From Xylanibacter ruminicola (GTDB lineage: Bacteria; Bacteroidota; Bacteroidia; Bacteroidales; Bacteroidaceae): DNA of 64,000 nt. The stretch lies in the NCBI GenBank assembly GCA_015060625.1, contig SUYC01000004.1:62001-126000 (forward strand), written 5' to 3'. This document shows positions 27,678-38,475 of the stretch, in pieces (position 1 is the first letter of the stretch; every line of letters begins with the position of its first letter). The position numbers and the translations under genes were made by a program. The notes beneath the pieces were generated by a model, which saw only the letters and a list, made by a program, of their open reading frames with translations, made no database searches and was not told the origin of the DNA.

Positions 27678-29159
27678 TTATTTGTTAGTAAGTTTATCTT
27701 TCCACATCTTACTCATATCTTCGAGTGTCTTACCCTTTGTCTCTGGTACCAGACGCCATACAAACAGAGCAGCCACTACACAGATAATACCATATAGTCC
27801 GTAGGTGAACCAGTGACCAAAGTCGTCACCCTCAGTCAGATGCATGTTGAACATGGGGACAAACGATGAGCTGACGATGAAGTTTGAAATCCACTGGAAT
27901 GCCACAGCAATAGCGACAGCGCCACCACGAATAGTATTGGGGAATATTTCGGCAATAAGTACCCAGGTAATGGGGCCCCACGAGAACATAAAAGAAGCCG
28001 AATATACTAACAGCGATGCAGCTGTAAGCATTTCGAAACCGGCATGTCCGAAGGTAACTGCTACACCAAAAGCACCAAGTGCCATTCCCAACGAACCGCT
28101 AATCAACAAAGGCTTACGTCCCCACTTCTCGACGGTGAACACAGCCACCAAGGTGAACGTAATATTAATAACACCCATAAATACAGTAAGAATCATGGGG
28201 TTATCCATACCCATATCACCAAAGATACGTGGTGCATAGTAAAGCACAGCATTGATACCTACAGCCTGCTGGAATACAGAGAGCATGATACCCACAAAGA
28301 TGCAAAGTGCGCCATAGGTAAGTAGTTTCTCAGTCTTAACCACCATGGTGTCCTTGATATCCTGTAGAATCTGCTGAGCCTTCACTGATCCGTTAATCTT
28401 AGCCAGAATACCCTCGGCTTTCTTATCCTCGCCAATAGAAACAAGGTAACGTGGAGTTTCGGGTACAAAGCATATGAGCAGTGCAAACAAGCCCGCAGGT
28501 ACAGCCTCGCTACCAAACATATAGCGCCAACCTGTGGTAACAGTCCACTGAGCAGCGGGGGTAATGTCAGCAATCTGCTTACCAATATCCTCAACCAACG
28601 GCTGCAGATGGTCGCCCAAAATAAAGAAGTTAACAAAGTAAACCACCAGCTGACCGAAGATGATAGCAAATTGGTTCCAACTTACAAGCATACCACGAAT
28701 ATTTGAGGGAGCCACCTCGCCAATGTACATAGGACAGATGGCAGAGGCCAGACCTACACCAACACCACCGATAACTCGGTAGAAGTTGAACATCAGAGCC
28801 AGTGTGTAAGTAGGTTGTCCATACTCGAAGAACAGAAATTCGGGGTCCATAGAACCTAATGCTGAGATAAAGAACAGCAAGCCAGCTACAATTAGTGACC
28901 TTTTACGTCCCAGGTTAGTGGCCAGGAATCCAGAAATTGCCGATCCAATGATACAGCCAATCAGGGCTGAGGCAGAGGTAAAACCATGCCATCCATCGGT
29001 GTAATCAAAGTCTTGTGCCGTTTTAAAGAACGCCTGTAAACCCTTTTCAGCACCAGAGATAACAGCGGTGTCGTAACCGAACAACAGGCCACCCAATACG
29101 GCGACCATAACAATTGAAATGAGGTAGGCTTTGCTACCTTGTTCTGCTTTTTGATTCAT
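27678..29159 (-). CDS. sugar porter family MFS transporter (XylE-like)
   Basis: GGLLFGYDTAVISGAEKGL, GRKRSLIV, QQAVGINAVLYYAPRIF, WRLVPETKGKTLE. Confidence 0.92.
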   Translation of the reverse strand: MNQKAEQGSKAYLISIVMVAVLGGLLFGYDTAVISGAEKGLQAFFKTAQDFDYTDGWHGFTSASALIGCIIGSAISGFLATNLGRKRSLIVAGLLFFISALGSMDPEFLFFEYGQPTYTLALMFNFYRVIGGVGVGLASAICPMYIGEVAPSNIRGMLVSWNQFAIIFGQLVVYFVNFFILGDHLQPLVEDIGKQIADITPAAQWTVTTGWRYMFGSEAVPAGLFALLICFVPETPRYLVSIGEDKKAEGILAKINGSVKAQQILQDIKDTMVVKTEKLLTYGALCIFVGIMLSVFQQAVGINAVLYYAPRIFGDMGMDNPMILTVFMGVINITFTLVAVFTVEKWGRKPLLISGSLGMALGAFGVAVTFGHAGFEMLTAASLLVYSASFMFSWGPITWVLIAEIFPNTIRGGAVAIAVAFQWISNFIVSSSFVPMFNMHLTEGDDFGHWFTYGLYGIICVVAALFVWRLVPETKGKTLEDMSKMWKDKLTNK

Positions 29160-30997
29160 AACTCATTATTTGTTTTAAGTTTAATTGGCAAACTAAGTGT
29201 AAAGGTGGTACCGGCAGCAGATGTTTCATCGAGCACAAGGGTGCCACCTAACTTTACCACTGTTTCGTGACAGTAGGCCAGTCCCAGCCCTAATCCCTCC
29301 TTAAATTCATCAACCTTGGTAAAACGGTTGAAGATAGTATCAATCTTATCGGAAGGAATACCACAGCCCGTATCTTGGATGGTGAAGTGGAAATAGTTTT
29401 TATCTTTACTCAAGGTAAGACGGATATAGCCATCATCGGTGAATTTAGCAGAATTCTCTAAAATATTACCCAACATCTGCAACAGGCTATCACTGTTGGT
29501 GGTGAGTGTCTTACTTTGCCCTTCAGCCATATCAACCAGCTCCAGTCTCACACGATTAGGATCTACAGGCGGCATGGCGCTCATCGCTTTATGACAGATG
29601 TCAAGAGCATCGGTCTCTTCTACATCCTTCAACAAATCCTTGGTATGTTCATTGGCCATCGCCAGCATTTTGTTGACCAACGATGTTATCTGACGGGTAT
29701 TCTTTCCAATGGTATCAGCCAGACTCTCACGCTCCTCGGGCTCAAACTCGGCATTAGGTTCCATCAACACTTGAGTAAATCCATTAATAATGTTAAGAGG
29801 AGTACGTATCTCATGACTTACACTACGGATAAACTCTGTTTTCATTTCATCAGCTGCAGCCACCTGCTTATAGGCGCGCTTCAATTCTTTATTCTTATTT
29901 AGCAGCATTTCCTGGTAACGGCGTTTGCCATAGATCGACAATGCCAGCCCCACTATCAGCATCAGCGCCAAGACCATGGCAATCACCAACACGATATTCA
30001 TGATATGGGCAGCTTTCTGCTTCTGGTTTAGCAAGAACATCTCTTCCTCCTGATTCTGAATATTCTCTGCAATAATCACACCTGTTATTGAATCACGTGT
30101 ATGCATCAGTTCACGCTGCATCAAGAAAGCCTTTTCAGTTTCACCTAAATAGGTATAGATATCACAACTAACCAGATAACGTTCTTTCAGGTTTGGCAGA
30201 TCATCAACTTCGGCCAGAGCCTTTTGTTTACCGTCATTAAGTAGTGTTTTATAGATACGGGCATAGGGCAAGAAAATGTCACCCTGAGGATTGGCATTCA
30301 TCGCATCTGCTTGTTCGGCAAGAGCTATATTTTTTCGGAACTCGTCGTATTTATGCTGTTTAAACATCACAATTGATTTCATGGCATAGGCATCTGCCAA
30401 TCCGCGCCAGTAGTCCTTTTGCCCTTTGTTGCGCGCCAGTTCCTCTAAGTCTTTCTCAAGCCATTTCAGTGTTTCTTCACTGTTATTATTAAGCTGTATA
30501 TGCGCCATTCCCAAGTACAGGAAGCTCAGACCTTCCTGCTCATACTTGGTGCCTTTTATAAGTTCGATAGCCTTTTCAAATTCCTTCAGAGCACCAGGAA
30601 TATTACCACAAGCATTATACACATGTCCAAGCATCTTAGGCGCCAAGAACTGCTCATCCTTAGCCTCAGCACGACGACGAACCAGATCGTCCTTCATCGT
30701 GTTAGCAATATGATAAGCATCATGAATATTCATACGGTCGAGATTGTACATCACACCACAAACCCACGAGTCGTAATAGCCAGCATTATCCTTACACTCT
30801 ATACAATGTGCCTGATAAGCCCAGCAAGCAGCATATAATTTATGAGAGTCATCCTGCAAACAGGCTGCCCACATTGCATCACGCAACTTATTGTGCTTGG
30901 CGGTATCTTTGCAGGCTGCAGTCTGAGCCACCGCAGGTATTGTTACCAGCAGCGTTGCAGTACATAATATATATTTTATCCAATGGTTCAAAGTCAT
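29156..30997 (-). CDS. TPR-containing sensor histidine kinase
   Basis: TPR-like helical N-domain, TM, HisKA SVSHEIRTPLNIINGF, HATPase DTGCGIPSDKIDTIFNRF, GLGLAYCHETVVKLGG. Confidence 0.9.
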   Translation of the reverse strand: MTLNHWIKYILCTATLLVTIPAVAQTAACKDTAKHNKLRDAMWAACLQDDSHKLYAACWAYQAHCIECKDNAGYYDSWVCGVMYNLDRMNIHDAYHIANTMKDDLVRRRAEAKDEQFLAPKMLGHVYNACGNIPGALKEFEKAIELIKGTKYEQEGLSFLYLGMAHIQLNNNSEETLKWLEKDLEELARNKGQKDYWRGLADAYAMKSIVMFKQHKYDEFRKNIALAEQADAMNANPQGDIFLPYARIYKTLLNDGKQKALAEVDDLPNLKERYLVSCDIYTYLGETEKAFLMQRELMHTRDSITGVIIAENIQNQEEEMFLLNQKQKAAHIMNIVLVIAMVLALMLIVGLALSIYGKRRYQEMLLNKNKELKRAYKQVAAADEMKTEFIRSVSHEIRTPLNIINGFTQVLMEPNAEFEPEERESLADTIGKNTRQITSLVNKMLAMANEHTKDLLKDVEETDALDICHKAMSAMPPVDPNRVRLELVDMAEGQSKTLTTNSDSLLQMLGNILENSAKFTDDGYIRLTLSKDKNYFHFTIQDTGCGIPSDKIDTIFNRFTKVDEFKEGLGLGLAYCHETVVKLGGTLVLDETSAAGTTFTLSLPIKLKTNNEL

Positions 30998-31160
30998 TCT
31001 ATAAATAGGTTATTTAGAAAAATTCTCCGCAAAAGTAACGTTTTTCTGCGAAATCGCCAAACTTTTTTAAGCAATAAATGTTATTTTTCGTATAAACTAT
31101 ATTTTTCTCGGGATTTTTATGTATTTTTGTACCCGCTGACAACTAATTACAAAACGCTAT

Positions 31161-33170
31161 ATGAAACATTTATCAACAATCCTGTTGCTTGCAGCCAGTA
31201 TGAGCACTGGAGCACAGACTCACGTTTTTGACGTGAACACCAAGAAATTAGGGGCACCCGTACAGCCTACGATGTACGGTATCTTTTTCGAGGATATCAA
31301 TTATGCAGCTGATGGCGGTCTTTATGCCGAGCTTGTGATGAACCGCTCGTTTGAGTATCCTAACCACTTTGCAGGATGGGATGTATCGGGCAACGTAACG
31401 ATTAAGGAAGATGGTCCGTTTGAGCGTAATCCTCACTACGTACGTATGTCACCTACCGGTCATAGCGATAAGCACTCGATGATTGAGAATCGCGGATTCT
31501 TCGGCATGGGCGTTAAGGGTGGACAGGAATACCGTTTCTCGGTTTGGGCACGTGTTCCTGATGGCGGCAAGGCTACGCTGTGGATCGATTTGGTTGACAA
31601 CGCCACAATGGGCGAGGACCAGAAGCTGTGCAATGCTGGCATAGAAGTGAGCGGCAGCGAGTGGAAAAAGTACACAACCACACTAAAACCCAAGACCACC
31701 TTTGCAAAAGCGCATCTGCGCGTATGGGCAGACAGCAATGTTACCACCGACGTAGAGCACGTAAGTTTGTTCCCAACCGACACTTGGAAAGGTCGCGAGA
31801 ACGGTATGCGTAAAGATTTAGCCCAGGCTTTGTTCGACATGCACCCAGGTGTATTCCGTTTCCCTGGAGGTTGTATCGTTGAGGGTACCGACCTGGCTAC
31901 ACGTTATCAATGGAAGAACACCGTTGGTCCTGTTGAGAACCGTCCACTGAACGAGAACCGCTGGCACTATACATTCACCAATCGCTATTTTCCAGATTAC
32001 TATCAGAGTTACGGATTAGGATTCTTTGAGTTCTTCCAACTGTGTGAGGACTTTGGCTCAGAGGCCCTGCCTGTTATCTCATGCGGACTCTCATGTCAGT
32101 TCCAGAACCCTGATCCAACTAAGCCTGGTGTACACGTAGCACTGGAGGATCTGGAGCCATACATCCAGGATGCGCTCGATCTGATTGAATTCGCTAATGG
32201 TCCAATTGAGAGCAAATGGGGCAAGGTGCGTGCCGAGATGGGGCATGCAGAACCATTCAATCTGAAGTACCTTGGTGTGGGCAACGAACAGTGGGACTAC
32301 GACGAGCAGCACGGTGGCTTCGGTCCTGTATTCACAGCACGCCTGAAGAAATTCAGCGATGCCATCCGCAAGAAGTATCCTAATATCAAACTGATTGGCA
32401 CCACCGGTCCAAACTCAGAGGGTTGGGATTTCGATCTACTACAGCCCCGTATGAAGGAACTGAAGGTGGATTTGTACGACGAGCACTACTATCGCAACGA
32501 GAAGTGGTTCCTAAGCCACGGTTTACGTTACGACTCATACGACCGCAAGGGACCGAAAGTGTTTGCTGGTGAGTATGCTTGTCATGGCAGCAACAACCAC
32601 AAGTGGAACCACTACTACACCTCTCTATTAGAAGCAGCCCACATGACTGGTATCGAGCGTAATGCCGACATCGTTCACATGGCTACTTATGCCCCACTCT
32701 TTGCACATGTTGAAGGTTGGCAGTGGCGCCCGGATGCCATCTGGTACGACAACCTGCGCATGTTCAAGTCGGTTAGCTACTACGTCCAGCAGCTCTATGC
32801 CATGAACAAGGGTACCAATGTACTCCAGCTCACCATGAACAAGAAACCTGTAGCAGGTCAACCTGGTCAGGATGGACTGTTTGCGTCGAGCGTATGGGAT
32901 GCAGCAACAGGCGAAGTGATTGTAAAGGTAGTAAACACTGGCGACCAGACTCAGCCCGTTAGTATTCAGTTAAATGGTATCAAGGGCACTCGCACAGCTA
33001 ATACCATCACACTTTGCCACGACGGTATGGACGACGAGAACACCCTCGACCAGCCAGAAAAGATCATCCCTCAGTCAGGCACATGTCAGGTTGAAGCAGG
33101 TAAACAAGCATCGGTTATCAACGACAATCTTCCTGCCAAGAGCTTCCGCATTTACAAGATAAAAAAATAA
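31161..33170 (+). CDS. GH51 alpha-L-arabinofuranosidase
   Basis: Signal peptide; MYGIFFEDINYAADGGLYAEL, RFPGGCIVEGTD, YLGVGNEQWDYDEQ. Confidence 0.92.
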   Translation: MKHLSTILLLAASMSTGAQTHVFDVNTKKLGAPVQPTMYGIFFEDINYAADGGLYAELVMNRSFEYPNHFAGWDVSGNVTIKEDGPFERNPHYVRMSPTGHSDKHSMIENRGFFGMGVKGGQEYRFSVWARVPDGGKATLWIDLVDNATMGEDQKLCNAGIEVSGSEWKKYTTTLKPKTTFAKAHLRVWADSNVTTDVEHVSLFPTDTWKGRENGMRKDLAQALFDMHPGVFRFPGGCIVEGTDLATRYQWKNTVGPVENRPLNENRWHYTFTNRYFPDYYQSYGLGFFEFFQLCEDFGSEALPVISCGLSCQFQNPDPTKPGVHVALEDLEPYIQDALDLIEFANGPIESKWGKVRAEMGHAEPFNLKYLGVGNEQWDYDEQHGGFGPVFTARLKKFSDAIRKKYPNIKLIGTTGPNSEGWDFDLLQPRMKELKVDLYDEHYYRNEKWFLSHGLRYDSYDRKGPKVFAGEYACHGSNNHKWNHYYTSLLEAAHMTGIERNADIVHMATYAPLFAHVEGWQWRPDAIWYDNLRMFKSVSYYVQQLYAMNKGTNVLQLTMNKKPVAGQPGQDGLFASSVWDAATGEVIVKVVNTGDQTQPVSIQLNGIKGTRTANTITLCHDGMDDENTLDQPEKIIPQSGTCQVEAGKQASVINDNLPAKSFRIYKIKK

Positions 33171-33193
33171 TCAAAGATATCGCAACAAACTGG

Positions 33194-33223
33194 AGTCCCG
33201 CTATATAGCGGGATTCTTTTTTA
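33194..33223 (+). terminator. terminator after GH51 gene
   Basis: TCCCGCTATATAGCGGGA palindrome plus TTCTTTTTT. Confidence 0.85.
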
Positions 33224-33345
33224 TAACCCTATATAAATGATACAGGCGCGCGTACAGTTAAATATTCTAAAATAGTAATGATGCATATCGATAATTATTA
33301 ATAAAATATGTACTTTTGCAGGTCAAAAAATTGTAATATCACTAT

Positions 33346-34314
33346 ATGGAAAAGAAAGAAATTATTAGCATTTGTACAAAAGTTGTAGCCGGAATCGTAG
33401 TTACAATCAGTCTTTTTGCTGTTGTACCCATGATTATGCTGGCCATGGACATTATCGGCGTACGAGTAGCTCCCGAGGGAATGGAGCTGCCATTCACATT
33501 CAAAAAATTGGGACTTGACGAAATGGAAGCCAACACTCCTGGCGTACTGACAAGCTATGTTATAAGCTTAGGCACCGCACTGCTGGCTGCTATCTATGCA
33601 CTGCTGCACGCTATCGGCAGAGCAACCTTTAACATTGCACCTATGAAGCGTATGGAACAGATAGCTGTAGGCATCATCTTCCTGGCATCACTCTGTGTAC
33701 TGCTCCCCAATACAAAAAGCATTCTCGATGCTACTGAAAAGGCTCTGATTCCCGAGGACGAGAATCGCAACACCTACATGGGCACACAGATGGATGAGTT
33801 TAGCAAGAACTACCTGATTAAAAATAGCTGGACATTGGTGAAGCACGAGCATTGCAATGACAACTACGTACGTAAAGGCGAGTACTACACTGGCGATACC
33901 GAGCATCCTTACCTTGACGCATGGAACCCTGCAGGACAGCAGGTTTACCACGCAGAGAAGCGCATGCCCGTTGAACCAGGCACATACCGTGTGATTTGTA
34001 GCGCACGCGCCGAGGGTAACGGATGTTATATATTTGCCACAACAAGCAGCAAGAAGAGCGGTCTGAAACTTGTTGAGGTTCCTCACTATGGCAACACTGG
34101 TGGTGAGCTGTGGGAGAATGCTCCTGAAGGTTCTGACATCAAGGAAGCCAACAACGGTGAAGGTTTCGGCTGGAGCAAGGTGGTTGTTACCATCGAGATA
34201 ACCGACAACGACACACTTGTATTCGGTGTAACTACCGATAAGAGTTTCACAGGTAAGCCTTACAATTCAAAGTGGTTCTCAGCAGCCGACTTTGAAGTTG
34301 AACGCCTGAACTAA
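33346..34314 (+). CDS. hypothetical membrane protein with extracytoplasmic beta-rich domain
   Basis: About three TM segments then soluble domain; intact ORF. Confidence 0.6.
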   Translation: MEKKEIISICTKVVAGIVVTISLFAVVPMIMLAMDIIGVRVAPEGMELPFTFKKLGLDEMEANTPGVLTSYVISLGTALLAAIYALLHAIGRATFNIAPMKRMEQIAVGIIFLASLCVLLPNTKSILDATEKALIPEDENRNTYMGTQMDEFSKNYLIKNSWTLVKHEHCNDNYVRKGEYYTGDTEHPYLDAWNPAGQQVYHAEKRMPVEPGTYRVICSARAEGNGCYIFATTSSKKSGLKLVEVPHYGNTGGELWENAPEGSDIKEANNGEGFGWSKVVVTIEITDNDTLVFGVTTDKSFTGKPYNSKWFSAADFEVERLN

Positions 34315-34323
34315 GATAAATGA

Positions 34324-35169
34324 TTAGGAGTCCTGATGATAGGTTATCAAACCTTCTAAGGGACTCTTTAATATAGTTCCCATATGATAGCCTAGTGTTT
34401 GCAGCACTAGGCTTAATTGTGTCTGATAATACCATGCAATACTACCAACAAACGATACAGGAAGCTCAGGACGACCATAACGTGACAGATGTAGATTGAC
34501 AAAATCACTAAAAGCACTGTAAACCATTTCGCGAATACCGTCATCGTTTAGATGGCGATGAATAAATTCTGAGAAAGAAGCCAGAAAACGATTGGGTTGT
34601 GGCTGACGGTAAACCCTATCAATAATATCCGACAATTTAAGTTTCGTTTCCTGTTCAAACATGATACGCATATGATGTGACAAGACACCGGTATAGAGAT
34701 CATGTATCAGATGTTTACCTAACACAGCGCCGCTCCCTTCATCGCCAATAATATAACCCAAAGCCGGGGTATTATGCACAATCTTATGTCCGTCAAAAAC
34801 ACACGAATTAGCACCAGTTCCAAGAATACAGGCAATGCCCGAAGTGCGACCACACAAGGCACGCGCGGCACCTAACATATCGCTATGTGCCTCGATGGTA
34901 CTGGCAGCAGGAAAAGCCTCACGCAACAAATCAACCACGCGGGCCTCGACCTCGGGGCGCACACCACTACCATAAAAATATACATCATTAATTTCTACAT
35001 CGTCCAATTGGGGAAGTAGATCATGAACAAGCACACGACGGAACTCGTCGTCTGACACATGGAACGGATTAAGTCCCACAGTGTGGGCCTCAACAGGTTG
35101 AATCGAATTATCAGCATTAATACAAACCCAATCAGTCTTTGTACTACCACTATCGGCGATAAGTTTCAT
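34324..35169 (-). CDS. BadF/BadG/BcrA-type ATPase (GlcNAc kinase-like)
   Basis: MKLIADSGSTKTDWV, GIACILGTGANSCVFDG, GYIIGDEGSGAVLGK. Confidence 0.9.
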   Translation of the reverse strand: MKLIADSGSTKTDWVCINADNSIQPVEAHTVGLNPFHVSDDEFRRVLVHDLLPQLDDVEINDVYFYGSGVRPEVEARVVDLLREAFPAASTIEAHSDMLGAARALCGRTSGIACILGTGANSCVFDGHKIVHNTPALGYIIGDEGSGAVLGKHLIHDLYTGVLSHHMRIMFEQETKLKLSDIIDRVYRQPQPNRFLASFSEFIHRHLNDDGIREMVYSAFSDFVNLHLSRYGRPELPVSFVGSIAWYYQTQLSLVLQTLGYHMGTILKSPLEGLITYHQDS

Positions 35170-35292
35170 AACTATAATAATGTTAAAGCGTTCATTTTGG
35201 TGCAAAAGTAACAAAAAAAATGGAGAACTTACAGAAAATAAAGAAAAAAAAGAGTAATTTTGCAAACAGAATATAAGAACTTTACCCTGATT

Positions 35293-37623
35293 ATGAAAAG
35301 AATATTGGTATTTTGCATTTTCGCATTGGCTATCGTAACGGAGGCTGGAGCGGTACTGAAGGAGAAGGATTTGGAACAGACGTTAGGCATACTGCGGACC
35401 GAACTGAAGCAGTATAACAACGAACTGGACCGACGTTCGTCAGTTCGCAAAGACCGCACCAGGCGCCTGATACAACAATTGATGGGCACTATGAAACGTG
35501 CTGATCAGAATGCGCTCATGCTGTACTCGCAACAACAAGACAATGTGTTCGACCTGACATATGCCTGTCATGAGGCAACACAACAGTATCGTGATTTCCA
35601 CAGACAGCAACTACCTTTCACAAGTTTTTTAGAGAAAACCGAGGGCGAAATTGCCAGATACGACAGTCTGATTAACCATCTGCAAGGCATTCCTTCACGC
35701 ATGATGACCAAATATGGTGCCACTAATCGCGACTCATGTCTGGTATTGGCACAGAGCATTCGCGAAAAACTGGAGGTGAATGCCAACACACTGCGCCGCA
35801 ACATCTATTTATACACGAAAGCAGAAAACCGTTTAAGCGAGCTGAACGAGTACGCCCAAAAACGTTATTCGGATATACAGCAGAATATTTTCATTAATGG
35901 TGGCGACAGCTATCCTACCCTACTGAAGAACCTGGGCCGCAGATGGCAACAGATGACCGACAACATCCGAAAAAAATACAGTTTTAATGCCAATGCCAAC
36001 TCACAATGGAGTCCGCAATGGATATTCGGTATGTTCCTGGGCATACTGTTCTACGTGATTGTTGCCATCATACTGAATGCGCTTTTCTTTAAGTTTGTAC
36101 TGCCCAAGAAGTTTAAGACCGAGGAATTCCGCAAGAAGCGTGTGTGCATTATCATGGCCACTACCACCGTTACCTTTGCCATCATACAGGGATTGGTAAT
36201 CAGCAATTCGAGTCAGAACTTCCTCATCATGGCATCAAGTCTGCTGGTAGAGTATTCGTGGCTGCTGGCAGTGATCCTGATATCGCTGTTACTACGTGTA
36301 AAAGGCGACCAGATAAAAAGCGCTTTTCGCATCTATGCTCCTTTGGTAGCGGTGGGATTCGTGGTCATCGGCTGTCGCATCATCCTGATTCCTAACGAGT
36401 TGGTGAATCTGGCCCTGCCCCCTATTCTGCTACTGTGTGCATTATGGCAGTGGCTGGTGATACGCCGCCACAACCAGAATATCCCGCGTAGCGACATTTT
36501 CTTTACCTACGTGTCGCTCATTGTATTTGTAGCATCTGTTGTTTGCTCGTTCATTGGCTACACGCTATTTGCCGTGCAACTCATCATCTGGTGGATTATG
36601 CAGCTGACATGTATTCTGACCATCACCTGCCTCAGCAGATATCTGGAGATATACGCCAAGCGCAAACGACTGACCGCCAAACCAATAACCCAGACATGGT
36701 GGTACTATCTGATTGAAAAGGTGGCTATGCCTGTACTGGGTGTACACTCAATCATGCTGAGTATCTACTGGGCTGCCAAGGTGTTCAATCTCACGGATAT
36801 GTGTATCAAAATATTCATGTATCCCGTTATTGATACGCCTAACCTGCAGATATCGCTTGTAAAACTGATTATGGTCATCAATTCGTGGTTCCTATTCCGC
36901 TACATATCCAAAACGGTTCTGGCTTTTCTCAAGATGCACTACGAGATAAGTGACCCATCGACAGCAGCCAGCAAAGAGGTGATGGGACGCAACGTGATAC
37001 AGGTGTTGGTTTGGGGCGTATGGCTGATGTTCTCGCTATCGCTTCTTAACATCAGTATCTACTGGATGCTTGCTCTTGGAGGCGGCTTATCCACAGGTAT
37101 CGGTTTTGCCTCGAAAGACATCATCGAAAACATCTACTATGGCGCCTCGCTGATGGCAGGGCGCATCAAAGTGGGCGACTGGATTGACGTAGATGGAACC
37201 ATGGGTAAGGTGGTATCTATCAGTTATACTTCAACGATCATAGAATCGATACAAGGCGAGGTAATAACATTCCAGAACGCACAATTGTTCACCAAGAACT
37301 ACAAGAACCTGACACGCAATCATGGTTATGTGCTTACGACCATCCCATTCGGTGTGGCTTATGGTTCGAACCTGAAAGAGGTGACCAATCTGGTTGAAGA
37401 CGCTGTAAATGCGATGCATAACCAATATATCGACCCAGAGAAACATGCCAAATGCGTAGCTACCGAGATGGGAGATTCGAGCGTGAACTTCAAACTGGCT
37501 GTTTGGGCCGAAGCACCTAAACGCACATTCGTTATCAGCGAGGTATTGAAGTGCGTTTACGACACGCTGAATGCCAACAATATCTCCATCCCATTCCCAC
37601 AAAGAGATGTGCACATGGTATAA
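35293..37623 (+). CDS. mechanosensitive ion channel (MscS family), large
   Basis: Multi-TM; LALGGGLSTGIGFASKDIIENIYYGASLMAGRIKVGDWIDVDGTMGKVVSI. Confidence 0.9.
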   Translation: MKRILVFCIFALAIVTEAGAVLKEKDLEQTLGILRTELKQYNNELDRRSSVRKDRTRRLIQQLMGTMKRADQNALMLYSQQQDNVFDLTYACHEATQQYRDFHRQQLPFTSFLEKTEGEIARYDSLINHLQGIPSRMMTKYGATNRDSCLVLAQSIREKLEVNANTLRRNIYLYTKAENRLSELNEYAQKRYSDIQQNIFINGGDSYPTLLKNLGRRWQQMTDNIRKKYSFNANANSQWSPQWIFGMFLGILFYVIVAIILNALFFKFVLPKKFKTEEFRKKRVCIIMATTTVTFAIIQGLVISNSSQNFLIMASSLLVEYSWLLAVILISLLLRVKGDQIKSAFRIYAPLVAVGFVVIGCRIILIPNELVNLALPPILLLCALWQWLVIRRHNQNIPRSDIFFTYVSLIVFVASVVCSFIGYTLFAVQLIIWWIMQLTCILTITCLSRYLEIYAKRKRLTAKPITQTWWYYLIEKVAMPVLGVHSIMLSIYWAAKVFNLTDMCIKIFMYPVIDTPNLQISLVKLIMVINSWFLFRYISKTVLAFLKMHYEISDPSTAASKEVMGRNVIQVLVWGVWLMFSLSLLNISIYWMLALGGGLSTGIGFASKDIIENIYYGASLMAGRIKVGDWIDVDGTMGKVVSISYTSTIIESIQGEVITFQNAQLFTKNYKNLTRNHGYVLTTIPFGVAYGSNLKEVTNLVEDAVNAMHNQYIDPEKHAKCVATEMGDSSVNFKLAVWAEAPKRTFVISEVLKCVYDTLNANNISIPFPQRDVHMV

Positions 37624-37701
37624 AAACCGCAAGAAACTGAAATTATTACATAAATAATTTGGCTGATTTAGAGAAAATGCGTATTTTTGCAGCATAAAAA
37701 T

Positions 37702-38466
37702 ATGAACACAATGACAACTATCATAGCAGGACCTTGCGTCATCGAGTCGGAAGAACTACTTGACACGGTGGCGCAGAAATTGGTGAGTATCAACAAGACC
37801 CATGGTACCGACATCATCTTTAAAGCCTCGTTCGACAAGGCTAACCGCACATCGATCACATCCTTTCGTGGTCCAGGTATCGACCGTGGGCTGCAAATGC
37901 TGGCAGATATCAAATCGAAGTACGGATTGCGAATACTGACAGATATTCACGAGAGTTGGCAAGCCAAGCCTGTTGGCGAGGTGTGCGACGTCATTCAGAT
38001 ACCGGCATTTCTGTGCCGACAGACCGACCTGATTGTAGCTGCAGCCAAGACAGGCGCTGTGGTCAACATCAAGAAAGCTCAGTTCCTGAGTGGCAAGGAT
38101 ATGGTTTACCCCGTAGGCAAGGCAAAAGATGCAGGTGCTAAGGAGGTGTGGCTTACAGAGCGTGGCAACATGATGGGCTACAATAACCTGGTGGTGGATT
38201 TTCGTAACATTCCAGACATGTTGGAGATTGTGCCAACGGTTATCATGGACTGTACACATAGTGTTCAGCGCCCAGGCGGAAGCAATGGTAAGACAGGCGG
38301 CGACCGTCGTTTTGTGCCCCAGATGGCATTAGCTGCCAAAGCCTTTGGAGCTACAGGCTACTTCTTCGAAGTACACCCTACTCCCGATCAAGGTCTTAGC
38401 GATGCCGCCAACATGTTAGAACTCGACAAGCTCGAGCCTCTGGTAAAGAAGCTCATTGAAGATTAA
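37702..38466 (+). CDS. kdsA: 3-deoxy-8-phosphooctulonate synthase
   Basis: AGPCVIESEELL, FKASFDKANRTS, SFRGPGIDRGLQML, DCTHSVQRPGG. Confidence 0.95.
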   Translation: MNTMTTIIAGPCVIESEELLDTVAQKLVSINKTHGTDIIFKASFDKANRTSITSFRGPGIDRGLQMLADIKSKYGLRILTDIHESWQAKPVGEVCDVIQIPAFLCRQTDLIVAAAKTGAVVNIKKAQFLSGKDMVYPVGKAKDAGAKEVWLTERGNMMGYNNLVVDFRNIPDMLEIVPTVIMDCTHSVQRPGGSNGKTGGDRRFVPQMALAAKAFGATGYFFEVHPTPDQGLSDAANMLELDKLEPLVKKLIED

Positions 38467-38475
38467 AAGGTAAAA

